DNA of 64,000 bases, taken from contig NW_005199702.1 of NCBI RefSeq assembly GCF_000372725.1, forward strand, positions 34,353 through 98,352. Reading direction: 5' to 3'. This document shows positions 21,398 through 30,901 of the stretch, one piece after another. The notes beneath the pieces are model-generated. The model ran no database searches, had not been told where the DNA came from, and saw only the letters and a list, made by a program, of their open reading frames with translations. A program made the translations under genes and the position numbers. How positions within the stretch are numbered: position 1 is the first letter of the stretch; every line of letters starts with the position of its first letter. Source of the DNA: Emiliania huxleyi CCMP1516. Lineage: Eukaryota; Haptophyta; Isochrysidales; Noelaerhabdaceae.

Positions 21398-22970
21398 GGC
21401 GAAAGTGGAAAGAAGAGTGCGCGAGCTCCACGAATTCCTGAACGTGCGATTTTCGACGATCATCTGAAACGGCAAAGTCGAGTTGCACACAATGGCACGG
21501 CCCGCCCGCCCCGCCCCCCCCCGCCCCCCGCCGCCGCCGCCGCCCGTGGAAGAGAAGATCGGCAATCGGTTGCGCATGTGAACCCGGTCGATTTCCCACA
21601 GCAGCGAGGGTGGCAGCGGCTCCTTCTTGCTGTAGTACCTGAGCGTCTCGTCGAGCTGCGCGAGGGACGTGTGGCCGAGCAGTGCTGTGGTGACGCTACT
21701 CCGCTCCTTGGTCCACCGGCAGGCCAGCTCGGTGAGCGACATGCCGTACGTCTTGGCCAGCGCGCTGTAGGCGCGGGTCGCCTCCGCCGCCGGCCCGCTG
21801 CGGTACCGGTACAAGGTGTAGCCCCACCCGCGCTCGTCCATGCGGCCACGCGGCGCCTCGAGCGACCTCCTCGCCGACGCCTGGTCAGGGTCGTCCACCG
21901 CCGCGGCGCGCTCGAGGTACTTGCCAGTCAGCACGCCGCCGGCCAGCACATTGTACGCCATGAAGCCCACGTTCTCGTGGACGGGACTCGACGCCTCGGC
22001 GAGGCCGTTTTCATCGATCCTCCTGTTAATTAGCGAGTAGTCATTCTGCATGTTGACAGGCGGCGGCACGCCGAGCGCCCGAGCCGCGTAGCAGCTGGCG
22101 GCGAGGCCGTACGCGTTGTCGTTGCACATGCCCCACCCGCGGATCTTGCCCTGCTTCACCAGCGCGCCCATCGCCTCTGCGATCTCGCCAAAGTCTGCCC
22201 GCCCGCCCGAGTAGAGCTCGACCTCCTGCTTGTACTCGAGGCTCTGCCCCCAGTTGGACTGCGGAGAGTAGCGCGCGGGCCAGTGCAGGTTGTAGATGTC
22301 GAGGTAGTCGGTGCCGAGCCGCCGGAGCGACCCCTCGCAGTCGGCGATGATGTTCTTGGCGTTGACGTTCTGCCCGCCCGTGATCTTGGACGCAATCACC
22401 ACCTGCTGCCGCCGCGCTTTGTCCTGCGCGAGCCACCTGCCGATGATGCGCTCGGTGTCGCCCTCGGGCTTGGCCCGCGTGCTCGGGATCGGGTACTGCT
22501 CCGCCGTGTCGATGAGGTTGATGCCACCCTCCAAAATGGCGCGGTCGAGGAACGAGAGGCAGGTCGCCTCGTCCGGCGCGTTGAAGTCGCCGCTGCCCCT
22601 GCGAAGGCAAGTCGTGACCGCGGGTCGGTGAGGCATCGCGAGCGGGCGCTGGGCGTGGCAGCGTGCGGGAGGGCGATGTGCACCAGCGCTGCGTGCCCAG
22701 CCCCATCTCGGAGACGACGAGGTCTCCGCCGCCCATGCGCTTGTGGCGAATGCCATTGACCGTCCTCACAACCTCATTGGTCGCGCCTTTGGCTGCCTTT
22801 GGCAGGCGGCGCGCAGCGCTCGCAGCACCGGGCGGCTGCATGAACTGCGGCAGCCAGGAGCCGAGCGCGGTGGCAGAGCCGGCGCGAAGCAGCGATCGGC
22901 GATCGGCGAGGCTGCCGATCGGCGGCTGAGTGAAGGCTAGAACGGCGAGGCTGCCGAGGAGGGCGGTCAT
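21260..22970 (-). CDS. Aldo-keto reductase (Tas-like), plastid/thylakoid leader
   Basis: Exon 1 22970-22684, intron 22599-22683 (GT-AG), exon 2 from 22598; the junction gives GTQRW then GSGDF in frame. The head MTALLGSLAVLAFTQPP has a Phe at the predicted cleavage site. ADRRSLLRAGSATALGSWL follows, a twin-Arg plus hydrophobic segment resembling a Tat lumen signal. The catalytic core matches Tas-type AKRs: INLIDTAEQYPIPSTRAKPE (Asp and Tyr of the tetrad), VVIASKITGG (Lys), DIYNLHWPARY (His). KQGKIRGWGMCNDNAYG and the C-terminal LLGHTSLAQLDETLRYY also fit. It should reduce carbonyls with NADPH; the substrate is unknown. The family normally ends near 21570, but no stop occurs there: the frame continues through a poly-Gly run and a (CT)n tract encoding Ser-Leu repeats to 21260. 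An unseen 3' intron is likely. Confidence 0.85.
21339..21395. repeat. (GA)n microsatellite
   Basis: Pure dinucleotide run of roughly 28 units. On the opposite strand it lies in the open 3' extension of the aldo-keto reductase frame, where it would encode alternating Ser-Leu. Confidence 0.95.
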
Positions 22971-23290
22971 GGCGACCGATGTGTTTGGTGTGGTGTTCAG
23001 AGGGCGTATGGAGAGCTCGCAGTGCCGTGGAGAGTCGAAGGTGGCACACCGGAGAAGAAGATAACGCACGAGCCCTCAGCGAGCTGGGAATAGGACCGCC
23101 GCGAGCGGCGTGGCGTGGAGCGGTTGAGCATCCCTCCGGGGGCCCCTCTGCGCCGGGGAGGCGTTGTTGGAGGCTAGGACGCAAGCGTCCGTCGCCCTTT
23201 TTCAAACTCGGGGCCCACTCCGCTACGCTCCGACCCGAATTTGGAGGGCCTAAAAGTTTAAGGTGTTGCTGCGCAAAAGGGGAAGACGCT
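22971..23290. other. Gene-free stretch upstream of the aldo-keto reductase
   Basis: The likely 5'UTR and promoter of the - strand aldo-keto reductase lie here. No coding frame, repeat or RNA gene is supported. Confidence 0.4.
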
Positions 23291-23413
23291 CCACGCACAA
23301 AAAGTATATGTATCAGTTCTTACGAACGTACTTCCTCTTAGGCGGACCCTCCCACGCACAAAAAGTATATGTATCAGTTCTTACGAACGTACTTCCTCTT
23401 AGGCGGACCCTCC
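23291..23413. repeat. Two-copy 61-bp tandem duplication
   Basis: The unit beginning ccacgcacaaaaagtatatg occurs at 23291 and again at 23352, identical as far as I can read. The second copy contains the last codons and stop of the - strand ORF 23374-23880, so the duplication spans that gene's 3' end. Confidence 0.93.
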
Positions 23414-23880
23414 CGATGCCAGGACGCATCTAGTGCCAGTCTACGCTTTAGGATACATGTACATGTAGCTTGTTCGTTTGGCCGCCCACATGCTATGTGA
23501 TGCCGCATGGTTCGGCCTGCTTCGCCTTTAGTGGGAGTTGACCACTGGTCGCCTGCAACATGTTCGCCGGTTGAAGGAAAGACATAGGCTCGCTGCGACG
23601 CTTCCCACACCGGGATCTCTTGCCCGTAAGTTGTGACAGCCCGTTGTGGATCGCGCACGCGCGCCGCAGCTCGCCGCACTTGCTTGAAAGTGAGACCCGG
23701 CAGCTGTGGCAGCAACGCCTCGTGAATTTTCTTGTCGCTGAGGTACATGTATCCCCTTTGCTGCGTCAGCCCCTTCACGGCAGCGAGTGCCTCTTTCGAG
23801 GACGGCATGGCGTCAGGATGTTGTTCACGCCAGCGCTCACGGGCGATCAAAGAGATATTTGCCACTTTCCGCACAAACAT
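23374..23880 (-). CDS. Intronless hypothetical protein, basic
   Basis: 168 residues from a true ATG. No family recognised. The N-terminus MFVRKVANISLIARERWREQ is helical and basic. The middle has YMYLSDKKIHEALLPQLPGL followed by FKQVRRAAARVRDP, which could form a helix-turn-helix-like pair. The end KRKYVRKN is strongly basic. DNA or RNA binding is only inference from composition. Base composition is lower in GC than the neighbouring housekeeping genes, and there is no intron, as in the larger ORF at 25082-26482 on the same strand. The stop codon lies inside the second unit of a 61-bp tandem duplication. Confidence 0.5.
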   Translation of the reverse strand: MFVRKVANISLIARERWREQHPDAMPSSKEALAAVKGLTQQRGYMYLSDKKIHEALLPQLPGLTFKQVRRAAARVRDPQRAVTTYGQEIPVWEASQRAYVFPSTGEHVAGDQWSTPTKGEAGRTMRHHIACGRPNEQATCTCILKRRLALDASWHREGPPKRKYVRKN

Positions 23881-25043
23881 GGCACCCGACCAGCTGAAGC
23901 TCTAGACTCGTCGACCGAGCTCTGGACGATGCCGACCTCAAACCACCAGCGCCAGCAACGACGTGCCGCGGCTCGCCGCGCCGCTGTTGCGACCGACGAC
24001 GTGCCCGACGCCGTCCCGCGGCCGAAAGGAAGAGGCCCGCGCAACCACTTCTGGGACCCGCGGCCGCCGGGCGTGCGGCGGCACAACGAGTCGAACGAAC
24101 CGAACCAGCGCAGAGCGGCGCGTCTCGCGAGCGCCCGTGGCCGCCACGCCGACGCCGTCCGCGGCCGACGGTGGTCGCGAATCAACGCGGCGCGGTGCAA
24201 CGAGGCCAAGTCCTTCCAGGCTCCCGCCAGCAGCGCCTCGTGGCGTGGGCTGCACGGCCCTTCGAGACGGCCCGGGGGGCGGAACCGGTGAGAGACCTCT
24301 CCCGCCGGCATGGCGCACTATATCACCCGTAGAGGCCTCTCTATAGTCGCCTTTTGGCACCTCCTCTCTCCACGCCGCCGATTAGACCTCGCCGCATCGC
24401 ATCGCCCCCTTCCCTGCCCCGTCGCCCTCCTGAGCTCTCCCTCCTTCGCTCCAGCCATGCACAGGACGGCTGGACCATTGGCCCGCGTGCCAGGCGTCCG
24501 GGACGGCCGGGTATCGGCTCCGTACTTTGAGCCCTCTTGGGCCACCCTCGCGTCCACCGGCCGGCAGAGCACCGCTTGGGCGACTCAGACGGCCCGCCCG
24601 ACCAGCGCGTTCGATCGTGCCGCCCCCACAGCGTCAGTGGCGTGCGTGGGGTGGCAGGCGGCGTCAGCGCAGCCCCTCGTGGGGGTGCCCACCGCTCTCC
24701 TCTCACCGCTCCCCCCCGCCCGTGGCACCCCACACACTCGTCCCTCCTCAGGGGCGCAAGGCGGCAGGCACGGCACGTTCAGCGCTTGCCTCGGCCCACC
24801 TCGCCTTCACGCCCGCCACCGCGACCAAGGAGGTGGCCTCGGCGGCCCAGATGAAGCCCGTGCGGCTCGTTTGGGAGCCGCATGCCGTCCCTCTCTCGCC
24901 GGCGCTGCTCACCACGCCCAAGCCTACGCCGAGGAACCCGTCGCGCCCGTCGCTCCACGAGCTGGTGGCTCGCATCGACCGAGCCGTCCAGCTTTCTCAC
25001 GCCCTGCCCACGATCAAATTCGAGACGACCAACATCCGACCAC
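23881..25043. other. Stretch without a supported gene
   Basis: Several long frames cross it on both strands, all rich in Arg/Pro/Ala as expected of GC-rich DNA read out of frame. The segment near 24810-25030 (+ strand) has somewhat protein-like composition (KEVASAAQMKPVRLVWEPHA) and might be an exon, but no start, splice pattern or family supports a call. Confidence 0.35.
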
Positions 25044-25072
25044 AAAAAAGGCCCGCGCGTGCTGCGCGGGCC
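25044..25072 (-). terminator. Rho-independent-style hairpin plus T tract
   Basis: On the - strand the sequence is a perfect 9-bp GC stem (GGCCCGCGC / GCGCGGGCC, 25050-25058 with 25064-25072) with a 5-nt loop, followed directly by TTTTTT (25044-25049). It begins 10 bases after the stop of the - strand ORF at 25082. That is the textbook form of a bacterial intrinsic terminator, and large DNA viruses use similar 3' hairpins. In this GC-rich genome chance occurrence is possible. Confidence 0.6.
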
Positions 25073-25081
25073 GGCGAGCGA

Positions 25082-26482
25082 CTAGCGAGCCAACCTGCTA
25101 GTAGTCAATGCAGACCGGACTGCAGATTGATGCGACTCCCCTAGCGCTGCTGCAACGGTGGTGTGATTGACAGGCTTGCCGTGCTGCTCGAACACCTCGT
25201 ACACGCGATCGACTAGCCTCAGCTGTACCCGATGCGGCATTTGTGGCCCCGAAAGTGAGAGCACTTGCTCACGCTTTTCGTTGGTCCATGTCATCGGCGG
25301 CGGTAGCGGAGGCGGCGGCGGAGGAGGCGGAGGCGGTGGGGGCGGAAGGCGCGCGTAGCTGACGGCATCGGCTGCTTTGGCCTTTGCGAGCGCCTCGTCC
25401 TGAGCCAGCATCCCGGGGATGTCGAGCCGATGCCGTCCTTGCAATAAAGACTCTGGAGAGCTCGTCTGGTGGGAGCCAGCATCCTGAGTGGCACGCTGGC
25501 GCTCAGCTAGCAGCGTGTGCGCCTCCTCCTCGGTTAATGCCTCGCATCGCAAGCCATGGTGCCAGGGACCAGTGACGGCAGTCGTTTTGGCAGCAAATAT
25601 AGCCTCAAAGCCGTACACAAACCGGTAGCCGGCGGTCCATTGTGGTACACTGGTGGCCCAACTGCTTGCGCCCCTAGCCCGGGCCAACCTGACCGTGATC
25701 CACGGCGCCCTGTCAGTGTCATATGGTCCAGCCCAGCACGGCCCTGCCAAGACACGAGTTTTTGAACCCAAAGATGGGTGCGAGCTGTCACCGTGTTCCG
25801 CTTCGTAGCTGTGTCGGTAGCTGGGGTGGCCGTACACTGGCTGGCCGGGCTGCAGCCAATACACACCTGTGAATCCAGTACCCTTCCAATAGCCACGCTT
25901 GTCCAACTCGGGCGGCACCACAAGGTGCAGCGCGGCTGGAGCCTCCGCCTCGCGCTCGAAGGAAGCCCCGCTCCGCAAGTAAATCACGTCCCGCACCACT
26001 TCATCATAGCTGCTCAAGTTGCGCTCCACCCAGTACGCCGCCTCGTAGGACGCCGCTGGTAGGTTGATGTGCGATCGCACCTGCTCCTCCGTGCGGCCAA
26101 CAACGCTATTCGTGCGGAAGAGCCACTGCAAGCGGACTGTGCCCCCTGAGCCAATGCGGCGGAGAATGGCAAAGCGCATACAAAAGTCGGGGTCGCAGAG
26201 AGCGTCGCGCAGCAGTTGAGCATGCTCGTCGGTCGCGTTGTTTAGGACGCCACGCCAATTATCTGCGCGCCCATCTGTTGCCTGGCATCCCCGGCGAATT
26301 CGTCGCTCGTGATCAGCTCCGCTGCCGCTCGGAGCAACCAGTGCCGTGTCGAGATGAAGCTCCGCGACGACGCCCGTGGACTGCACGCGCAGGGAGAGGC
26401 GCACGAGCTCCCGCACGGCAAGCGACTTCTCGGCATGCGCCGCCTGACGCCTGTCGGCATCCCATTCTTGCAAGCAAGCCAT
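25082..26482 (-). CDS. Intronless 466-residue protein of unknown function
   Basis: Single open frame from ATG 26482 (MACLQEWDADRR) to TAG. No named family recognised. Residues about 1-60 are charged. A central block contains YWKGTGFTGVYWLQPGQPVY, then TRVLAGPCWAGPYDTDRAPW and ITVRLARARG: aromatic and Gly-rich and probably all-beta. A run of prolines (about residues 385-402) acts as a linker. The C-terminal NEKREQVLSLS...VQLRLVDRVYEVFEQHGKPV and HTTVAAALGESHQSAVRSAL look like a winged-helix-type segment. The ORF lacks introns, has less extreme GC than its neighbours, and is followed 10 nt downstream by an intrinsic-terminator-like hairpin. Acquisition from a bacterium or large DNA virus is a reasonable but unproven inference. 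Confidence 0.6.
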   Translation of the reverse strand: MACLQEWDADRRQAAHAEKSLAVRELVRLSLRVQSTGVVAELHLDTALVAPSGSGADHERRIRRGCQATDGRADNWRGVLNNATDEHAQLLRDALCDPDFCMRFAILRRIGSGGTVRLQWLFRTNSVVGRTEEQVRSHINLPAASYEAAYWVERNLSSYDEVVRDVIYLRSGASFEREAEAPAALHLVVPPELDKRGYWKGTGFTGVYWLQPGQPVYGHPSYRHSYEAEHGDSSHPSLGSKTRVLAGPCWAGPYDTDRAPWITVRLARARGASSWATSVPQWTAGYRFVYGFEAIFAAKTTAVTGPWHHGLRCEALTEEEAHTLLAERQRATQDAGSHQTSSPESLLQGRHRLDIPGMLAQDEALAKAKAADAVSYARLPPPPPPPPPPPPPLPPPMTWTNEKREQVLSLSGPQMPHRVQLRLVDRVYEVFEQHGKPVNHTTVAAALGESHQSAVRSALTTSRLAR

Positions 26483-26664
26483 TTCTACCGACCGCGACGG
26501 GACGGACGTTTTGGTACGTTTTGGCACCAGCTGAAGGCTTGCGTCCGCAAAAGCCCGTTGCCAACCGCACTTTTGCCGGAGTCTCGCGAATCAATTGGCC
26601 TCCGCTCAAGGTGTGAACATATTCGCTGCGGTCAATATTCGTTGATGTCACGCTGCACCCGACT

Positions 26665-26733
26665 TTAAAATCCCTGCGTGGTGGCGGCGTGCCGTCCTCC
26701 CATCCCTCCCTTGGGTTGTGTGTTTTTTTTTTA
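26665..26733 (+). mobile_element. 69-bp extreme 5'-truncated LINE copy with TSD
   Basis: Contains only the 3' end of the LINE family (from ttaaaatccctg to the T-rich tail). It is flanked by an exact 11-bp direct repeat, tgcacccgact, at 26654-26664 and 26734-26744. This is the signature of target-primed insertion, and it fixes the element's 3' terminus. Confidence 0.85.
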
Positions 26734-26899
26734 TGCACCCGACTAGCACACCTCTGAGTCCCAGAAACCCGAGGAGTCACACAATCCACCTGTGTGATGC
26801 ACGCCCTGCGAGCGGGGCGGGGTGCGCACCGTCCCTCTCTCTGTGTTCGTGTGTGCGTCGCCCATCTCTCCCTGGAGATGACTGCTCTATTTATTTATT

Positions 26900-27708
26900 T
26901 GCACCCGAAGGGCGACGCGACAGAGGAGGAAGCGACAGGAGGGAGAACGACGAGAGTGGGACGACCGCGAGAGGTGGCATGAAGGTTGGAGCGAGAATCG
27001 GCGAGGGACTGCGAAGGGAGATAGAAAGAGGCAGACGACCAAGGGTTTAGGGTGGGCGACGGCTAGCACCACACTCCTCTCCTTAAAATCCCTGTGTGGT
27101 GGCGGCGTGCCGTCCCCATCCCTCCCTTGGGTTGTCTGTTTTCTTTCTTTCTTTCTGCACCCGAAGGGAACCCCAGGGCCAACACCGACCGTTGAGGTAC
27201 AAGTGCTCGAAACGAGAGTGGACCTGAGCAATGATATGACTTGGCGGCAAATGATCGGAGTGGGCGTCAGAAGAGTCGTCCTTGCCCCCTTGCGCGAGGA
27301 GAGCTCGATAAACTCGAGGGGCCAAAATACGCCGCGAGGAGGGCGGAGTTACGCAGAGAGGCGAGAAGCAGCGAGAGCAAGGGATCGGCAGAGGGCAGAC
27401 TAAAGATCTCTCGCGCGCAGACGGCAGCGGCGTCTCAGAACGAGGCAGAGGAGAGCGACGGCCGACGCGACAGAGGATGAAACAGCAGGAGAGAGAACGA
27501 GGACGAGAGTGGGAAGAACGCGAGGTGGCATGAAGGTCGCTGCGAGAATTGGCGAGAAACTGCGAACAGAGATAGGAAGAGGTACATGTAGACGCCCAAG
27601 AGGGTGGGCGACGGCTAGCACCGCACTTCTCTCCTTAAAATCCCTGTGTGGTGGCGGCGTGCCGTCCTCCCATCCCTCCCTTGGGTTGTCTGTTTTCTTT
27701 CTCTTTCG
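26900..27708 (+). mobile_element. 5'-truncated LINE copy, interrupted by a younger copy
   Basis: Matches the coding and 3' parts of the LINE at 35698-37641 from the gcacccgaaggg word onward (26900-26912, then 27169-27708). It includes the stretch equivalent to VEVQV...SNDMT...QMIGVGVRRVVL and the 3' end with its CTTT-rich tail. Residues differ from the longer copy and frames are broken, so it is a dead copy. A second copy is inserted at 26913-27155. Confidence 0.75.
26913..27155 (+). mobile_element. LINE copy nested in another LINE copy, 13-bp TSD
   Basis: Begins in the cgacgcgacagaggagg region of the element and ends in the (CTTT)n tail. It is flanked by an exact 13-bp direct repeat, tgcacccgaaggg, at 26900-26912 and 27156-27168. 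The duplicated word belongs to the host LINE copy, so this is a nested, later insertion. Confidence 0.82.
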
Positions 27709-27895
27709 TGCGGCGCAAGAGGCTAGTGCGTAGTGGGAGAGAGAGTTTTTGTCGTAGTGGTGACTCGACGAAGGCGTCGCATACCAGAAAGAAGCCGGCG
27801 TGTGCGCTCCTCACGCCGGAAGCGCTCTGGGGGGCGGCTGGGAAGCGGCGATCTCCGCCCGGGCCGTCCCTTGCTCGAGGCCCAGGGGCCTTGCG

Positions 27896-28436
27896 ACAAA
27901 GAAAGAAAGAAAGAAAACAGACAACCCAAGGGAGGGATGGGAGGACGGCACGCCGCCACCACACAGGGATTTTAAGGAGAGGAGTGTGGTGCTAGCCGTC
28001 GCCCCTTGGTCGTCTGCCTCTTTCTATCTCCCTTCGCAGTCCCTCGCCGATTCTCGCTGCAACCTTCATGCCACCTCGCGGTCGTCCCACTCTCGTCGTT
28101 CTCCCTCCTGTCGCTTCCTCCTCTGTCCGCGTCGCTCTCGTCTCTGCCTCATCCTGCGACGCCGCCGCCGCCTGCCGATCCCTTGCCTCTCGCGGCTTCT
28201 CCCGCCTTTCGGCGCAACTCCGCCCTCCTCGCGGCATATTTTGGCCCCTCGAGTTTATCGAGCTCTCCTCGCGCAAGGACGACTCTTATGACGCCCACTG
28301 CGATCATTTGCCGCCAAGTCATATCGTTGCTCAGGTCCACTCTCTCTTCGAACACTTGTACCTCCACCGATGATGTTTGCGCTGGGGTCCCCTTCGGGTG
28401 CATCGTTACAGCTGACGACGGGATTACCACTGGTAC
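27896..28436 (-). mobile_element. 5'-truncated LINE copy, inverted
   Basis: On the - strand it runs from the accagtggtaatcc region of the family to the tgtctgttttctttc tail, so it starts slightly further 5' than its neighbours. It retains a reading stretch for TMHPKGTPAQTSSVEVQVFE. Head-to-head placement with the + strand copies at 26900-27708 makes this a local LINE cluster. I could not find a clean target duplication. Confidence 0.75.
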
Positions 28437-28578
28437 CTGCGCCCCGCCTAGGTGGGAAAGAGACGAGGAGGGGGAACAGTTTTCTTTCGCTGCATGCACT
28501 CCTCGACTCCGGCCATGAGCGAACAAACCAGGAACAAACCATCTAAAGAATAAAATAGTGAAAGCATAAAACTGCTGA

Positions 28579-28645
28579 AAGAAAGAAAGAAAACAGACAA
28601 ACCCAGACGAGGGATGGGGGAGGAGGACAGGGTCCCCACCTGCAT
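28579..28645 (-). repeat. Second copy of AAAG-tailed repeat beside TIM44
   Basis: Matches 13-95 (gagggatgggggagg, agggtccccacctgca). It ends within two bases of the chosen ATG of the TIM44 gene, so the gene's 5' flank is made of repeat DNA. Confidence 0.65.
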
Positions 28646-28646
28646 T

Positions 28647-30368
28647 ATGCTCACACATGCCGCGGTCGATTTCTTCAATACCGTGAGGAAGGCTCGGATG
28701 CGTACCATGAGACGTCTGCCTCAGCGGCTCGGCGGCGGCCCGGTCTGGGCGGCTGCGCGGCAGAACGGCGGCGGCTTCTTCGGCAACCTCAAGGAGAACC
28801 TGAAGAAGGAGGTCGAGAAGAACAAGGATCTGCAGGAGGCGCTCAAGGGGCTGCGCGAGGACGAGACGCTGAAGAAGGCACGCGAGGCGGCGACGGCCGC
28901 GACGGCGGGCTTCCAGCGGGCGGCGGAGCAGGCGGGCAGTTCCGCCTCCTCCGCGGCCGAGCAGGCCGGCGCCAAGGCGTCGGAGGCGGCCGAGCAGGCC
29001 GCGAAGCTTGCGGCGGAGGCCAAGGCCAAGGCGGAGGCGTCGGCGGCTGAGGCGGGCTTCCAGCGCGCGAGCCAGGAGGAGGCGAGCGGCAGCGCGGCGG
29101 GCGGCGCGGCGGGCGGCGAGCAGCCCGGCGCCAAGTCCGACGGCGCGCCCGGCGAGCCTCTGCCGCCGCCGCTGCACGAGCGGCTCGTCGCTGATGTCAG
29201 CGCTGCCTTTTCGGCGGCGCGCGAGCGGCTGGGGGGGGCGTTCGGGGGCGGCGGCGCGGCGGGCGCGGCGGGCGCCGCCGCCGACGCGCCGCCCGCCGAC
29301 TCGGGCGCCGTGGTCGTGCGCGAGCCAACCTTTTGGGAGAAGGCGACCAACTTTGGGTCTGGGTCTGGGTTTGGCTGGTTTGGCGACGCGGCGGGCAGCG
29401 TCGGCGACCGGATCTTTGGGGAGACGGAGCAGGCGGAGGCGCTGCGCGAGCTGCGCGAGCTGATGCCCGACTTCGACATGGACAAGTTCCTCACCGAGGA
29501 GGTTGCCCAGAAGCAGCGCGACGTGCTCGGCGCCTACCTGCGCGGCGACATGGAGGCGCTGCGCCGCTGCTGCCGCGACGCCGCGTACGGCGCGCTGCAC
29601 AAGTCGGTGATGGAGCGGGAGGCGCACCAGCTCCAGATGGACGAGCGGCTCCTCTTCCTCTCCGACCCGGAGATCGAGTCCGTCCGCTACATCGGAGGCA
29701 TGCCCACGCCCGTCGTCTCCTTCGAGGTGCCGCCGGCACGCCAGCAGCACGCCAGCAGCACGCCGGCAGCACGCCGGCAGCACGCCAGCAGCACGCCAGC
29801 ACGCCACGGCCCGCCGCCCGGCTTCGCTCGCGCACACCCGCCTGCCGTCGGGGAGAGCGTGGCCCGAGCCCTTCCCCCCCGCCCCTCGAGAGGCGCCTCC
29901 CGCGAGCCCCTCCGCCTCCCCCTCTGGCGCAGGCGCACCAGCTCAACTGCGTCCGGTCCAAGAGCACGAAGCAGATCGTCGAGGGGGACGAGGACGACAT
30001 CCGCGCGGTGCACTACCTCTTCGCTCTCCAGCCGACAGAGGACTGGGCGGAGCCGGAGCCGGAAGCGGCGGGGGAGGAGACCGCCGCTGCCAGGCGGCGG
30101 ATCACGCTGCCGAGGCGCTGTGCGGGAGGGTGGCCACGCTGTGAGTAGGCGCCTGCGGACGGCGGCGAGGCGGGCGGCGAGGCGGGCGGCGAGGAGGGGC
30201 GGGAGAAGTCAAAGGAGCCGCCGCCGGACAAGTGGCAGGCGGGCGGCGGCCGGCTGACACCGAGAAGAGATGCCCGTCACGCAGCCCCGTATCACACGCC
30301 CACCCTGGGCCGTGTCGCGCTCGCAGGTGACGGAGCTCGCGGTGCGTGGCATGCAGTCGGTGTACTGA
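28647..30368 (+). CDS. TIM44: TIM44-like mitochondrial inner-membrane import protein
   Basis: Exon 1 28647-29726, GT-AG intron 29727-29932, then exon 2 from 29933. Further exons near 30150-30240 and 30327-30368 end VTELAVRGMQSVY. The head (THAAVDFFNTVRKARMRTMR) is Arg-rich and fits a mitochondrial presequence. It is followed by GGFFGNLKENLKKEVEKNKD, the conserved N-terminal segment that binds mtHsp70 and TIM23 in TIM44. A long Ala/Lys-rich helix precedes the Tim44 domain: LRELMPDFDMDKFLTEEVAQ, then VLGAYLRGDMEALRRCC, and SVRYIGGMPTPVVSFEV; exon 2 gives AHQLNCVRSKSTKQIVEGDE. TIM44 anchors Hsp70 at the import channel. The first intron contains a cagcacgccgg minisatellite. ATG 28698 is an alternative start. 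Confidence 0.87.
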
Positions 30369-30901
30369 GGCCCGCCCCGCGCTGGCGGGAAGGGGGTAGG
30401 GGTGAGGGGCGCGTCTCCCCGTGGCGGGTTGGGGTTGCGGGTCAGCATCAGGATGATGGGCTGATCGGGTGCGCGGCGGGAGGGGAGGGGAGGGGAGTGC
30501 TGCTCTGGTGGCGCTGCGCAGGCGCCGCCTGGCCCTGCGCACGAGCTGCAGACTCGCGCCGCGTCGAGCTTGTGCGGCGGGCCAAAAGGGTCAAGGTGCG
30601 GACTTGCGGACTTGGGCGCCGTCGTCGGCCCGCGGCTTCCGCAGCTGGGCTTCCGGTGCGTCCGCATCGCCGGTGTTTATAGATCCAGTGATCGTATATA
30701 TTCGTAGAACTATGTTATTGGTGCAACATGTTTTGTTCTTTACCACCACCCCGAGAGCGAGACCTCCAGCCGGACACCCAGGCCCAGGGAGGCACTGCTC
30801 CGGAGTGCGTGGCTCCCTACCTGGAACTGCGCCGCGAACCCAGGGACCTCGACGCAGCGAGTAGCGAGCCTGGCTCGCCGCAGCCAGCCGATCGCTGCTC
30901 G

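Noticed and set aside
24310-25101. 263-codon + strand frame
   Set aside because: His/Arg/Pro-rich out-of-frame style; no motif. It ends by reading through the terminator hairpin of the opposite-strand gene.
28149-29837. 562-codon open frame on the - strand opposite TIM44
   Set aside because: Arg/Leu/Ala-rich mirror of the TIM44 coding strand plus LINE sequence; no family motif. GC-rich coding DNA commonly leaves the opposite strand open.
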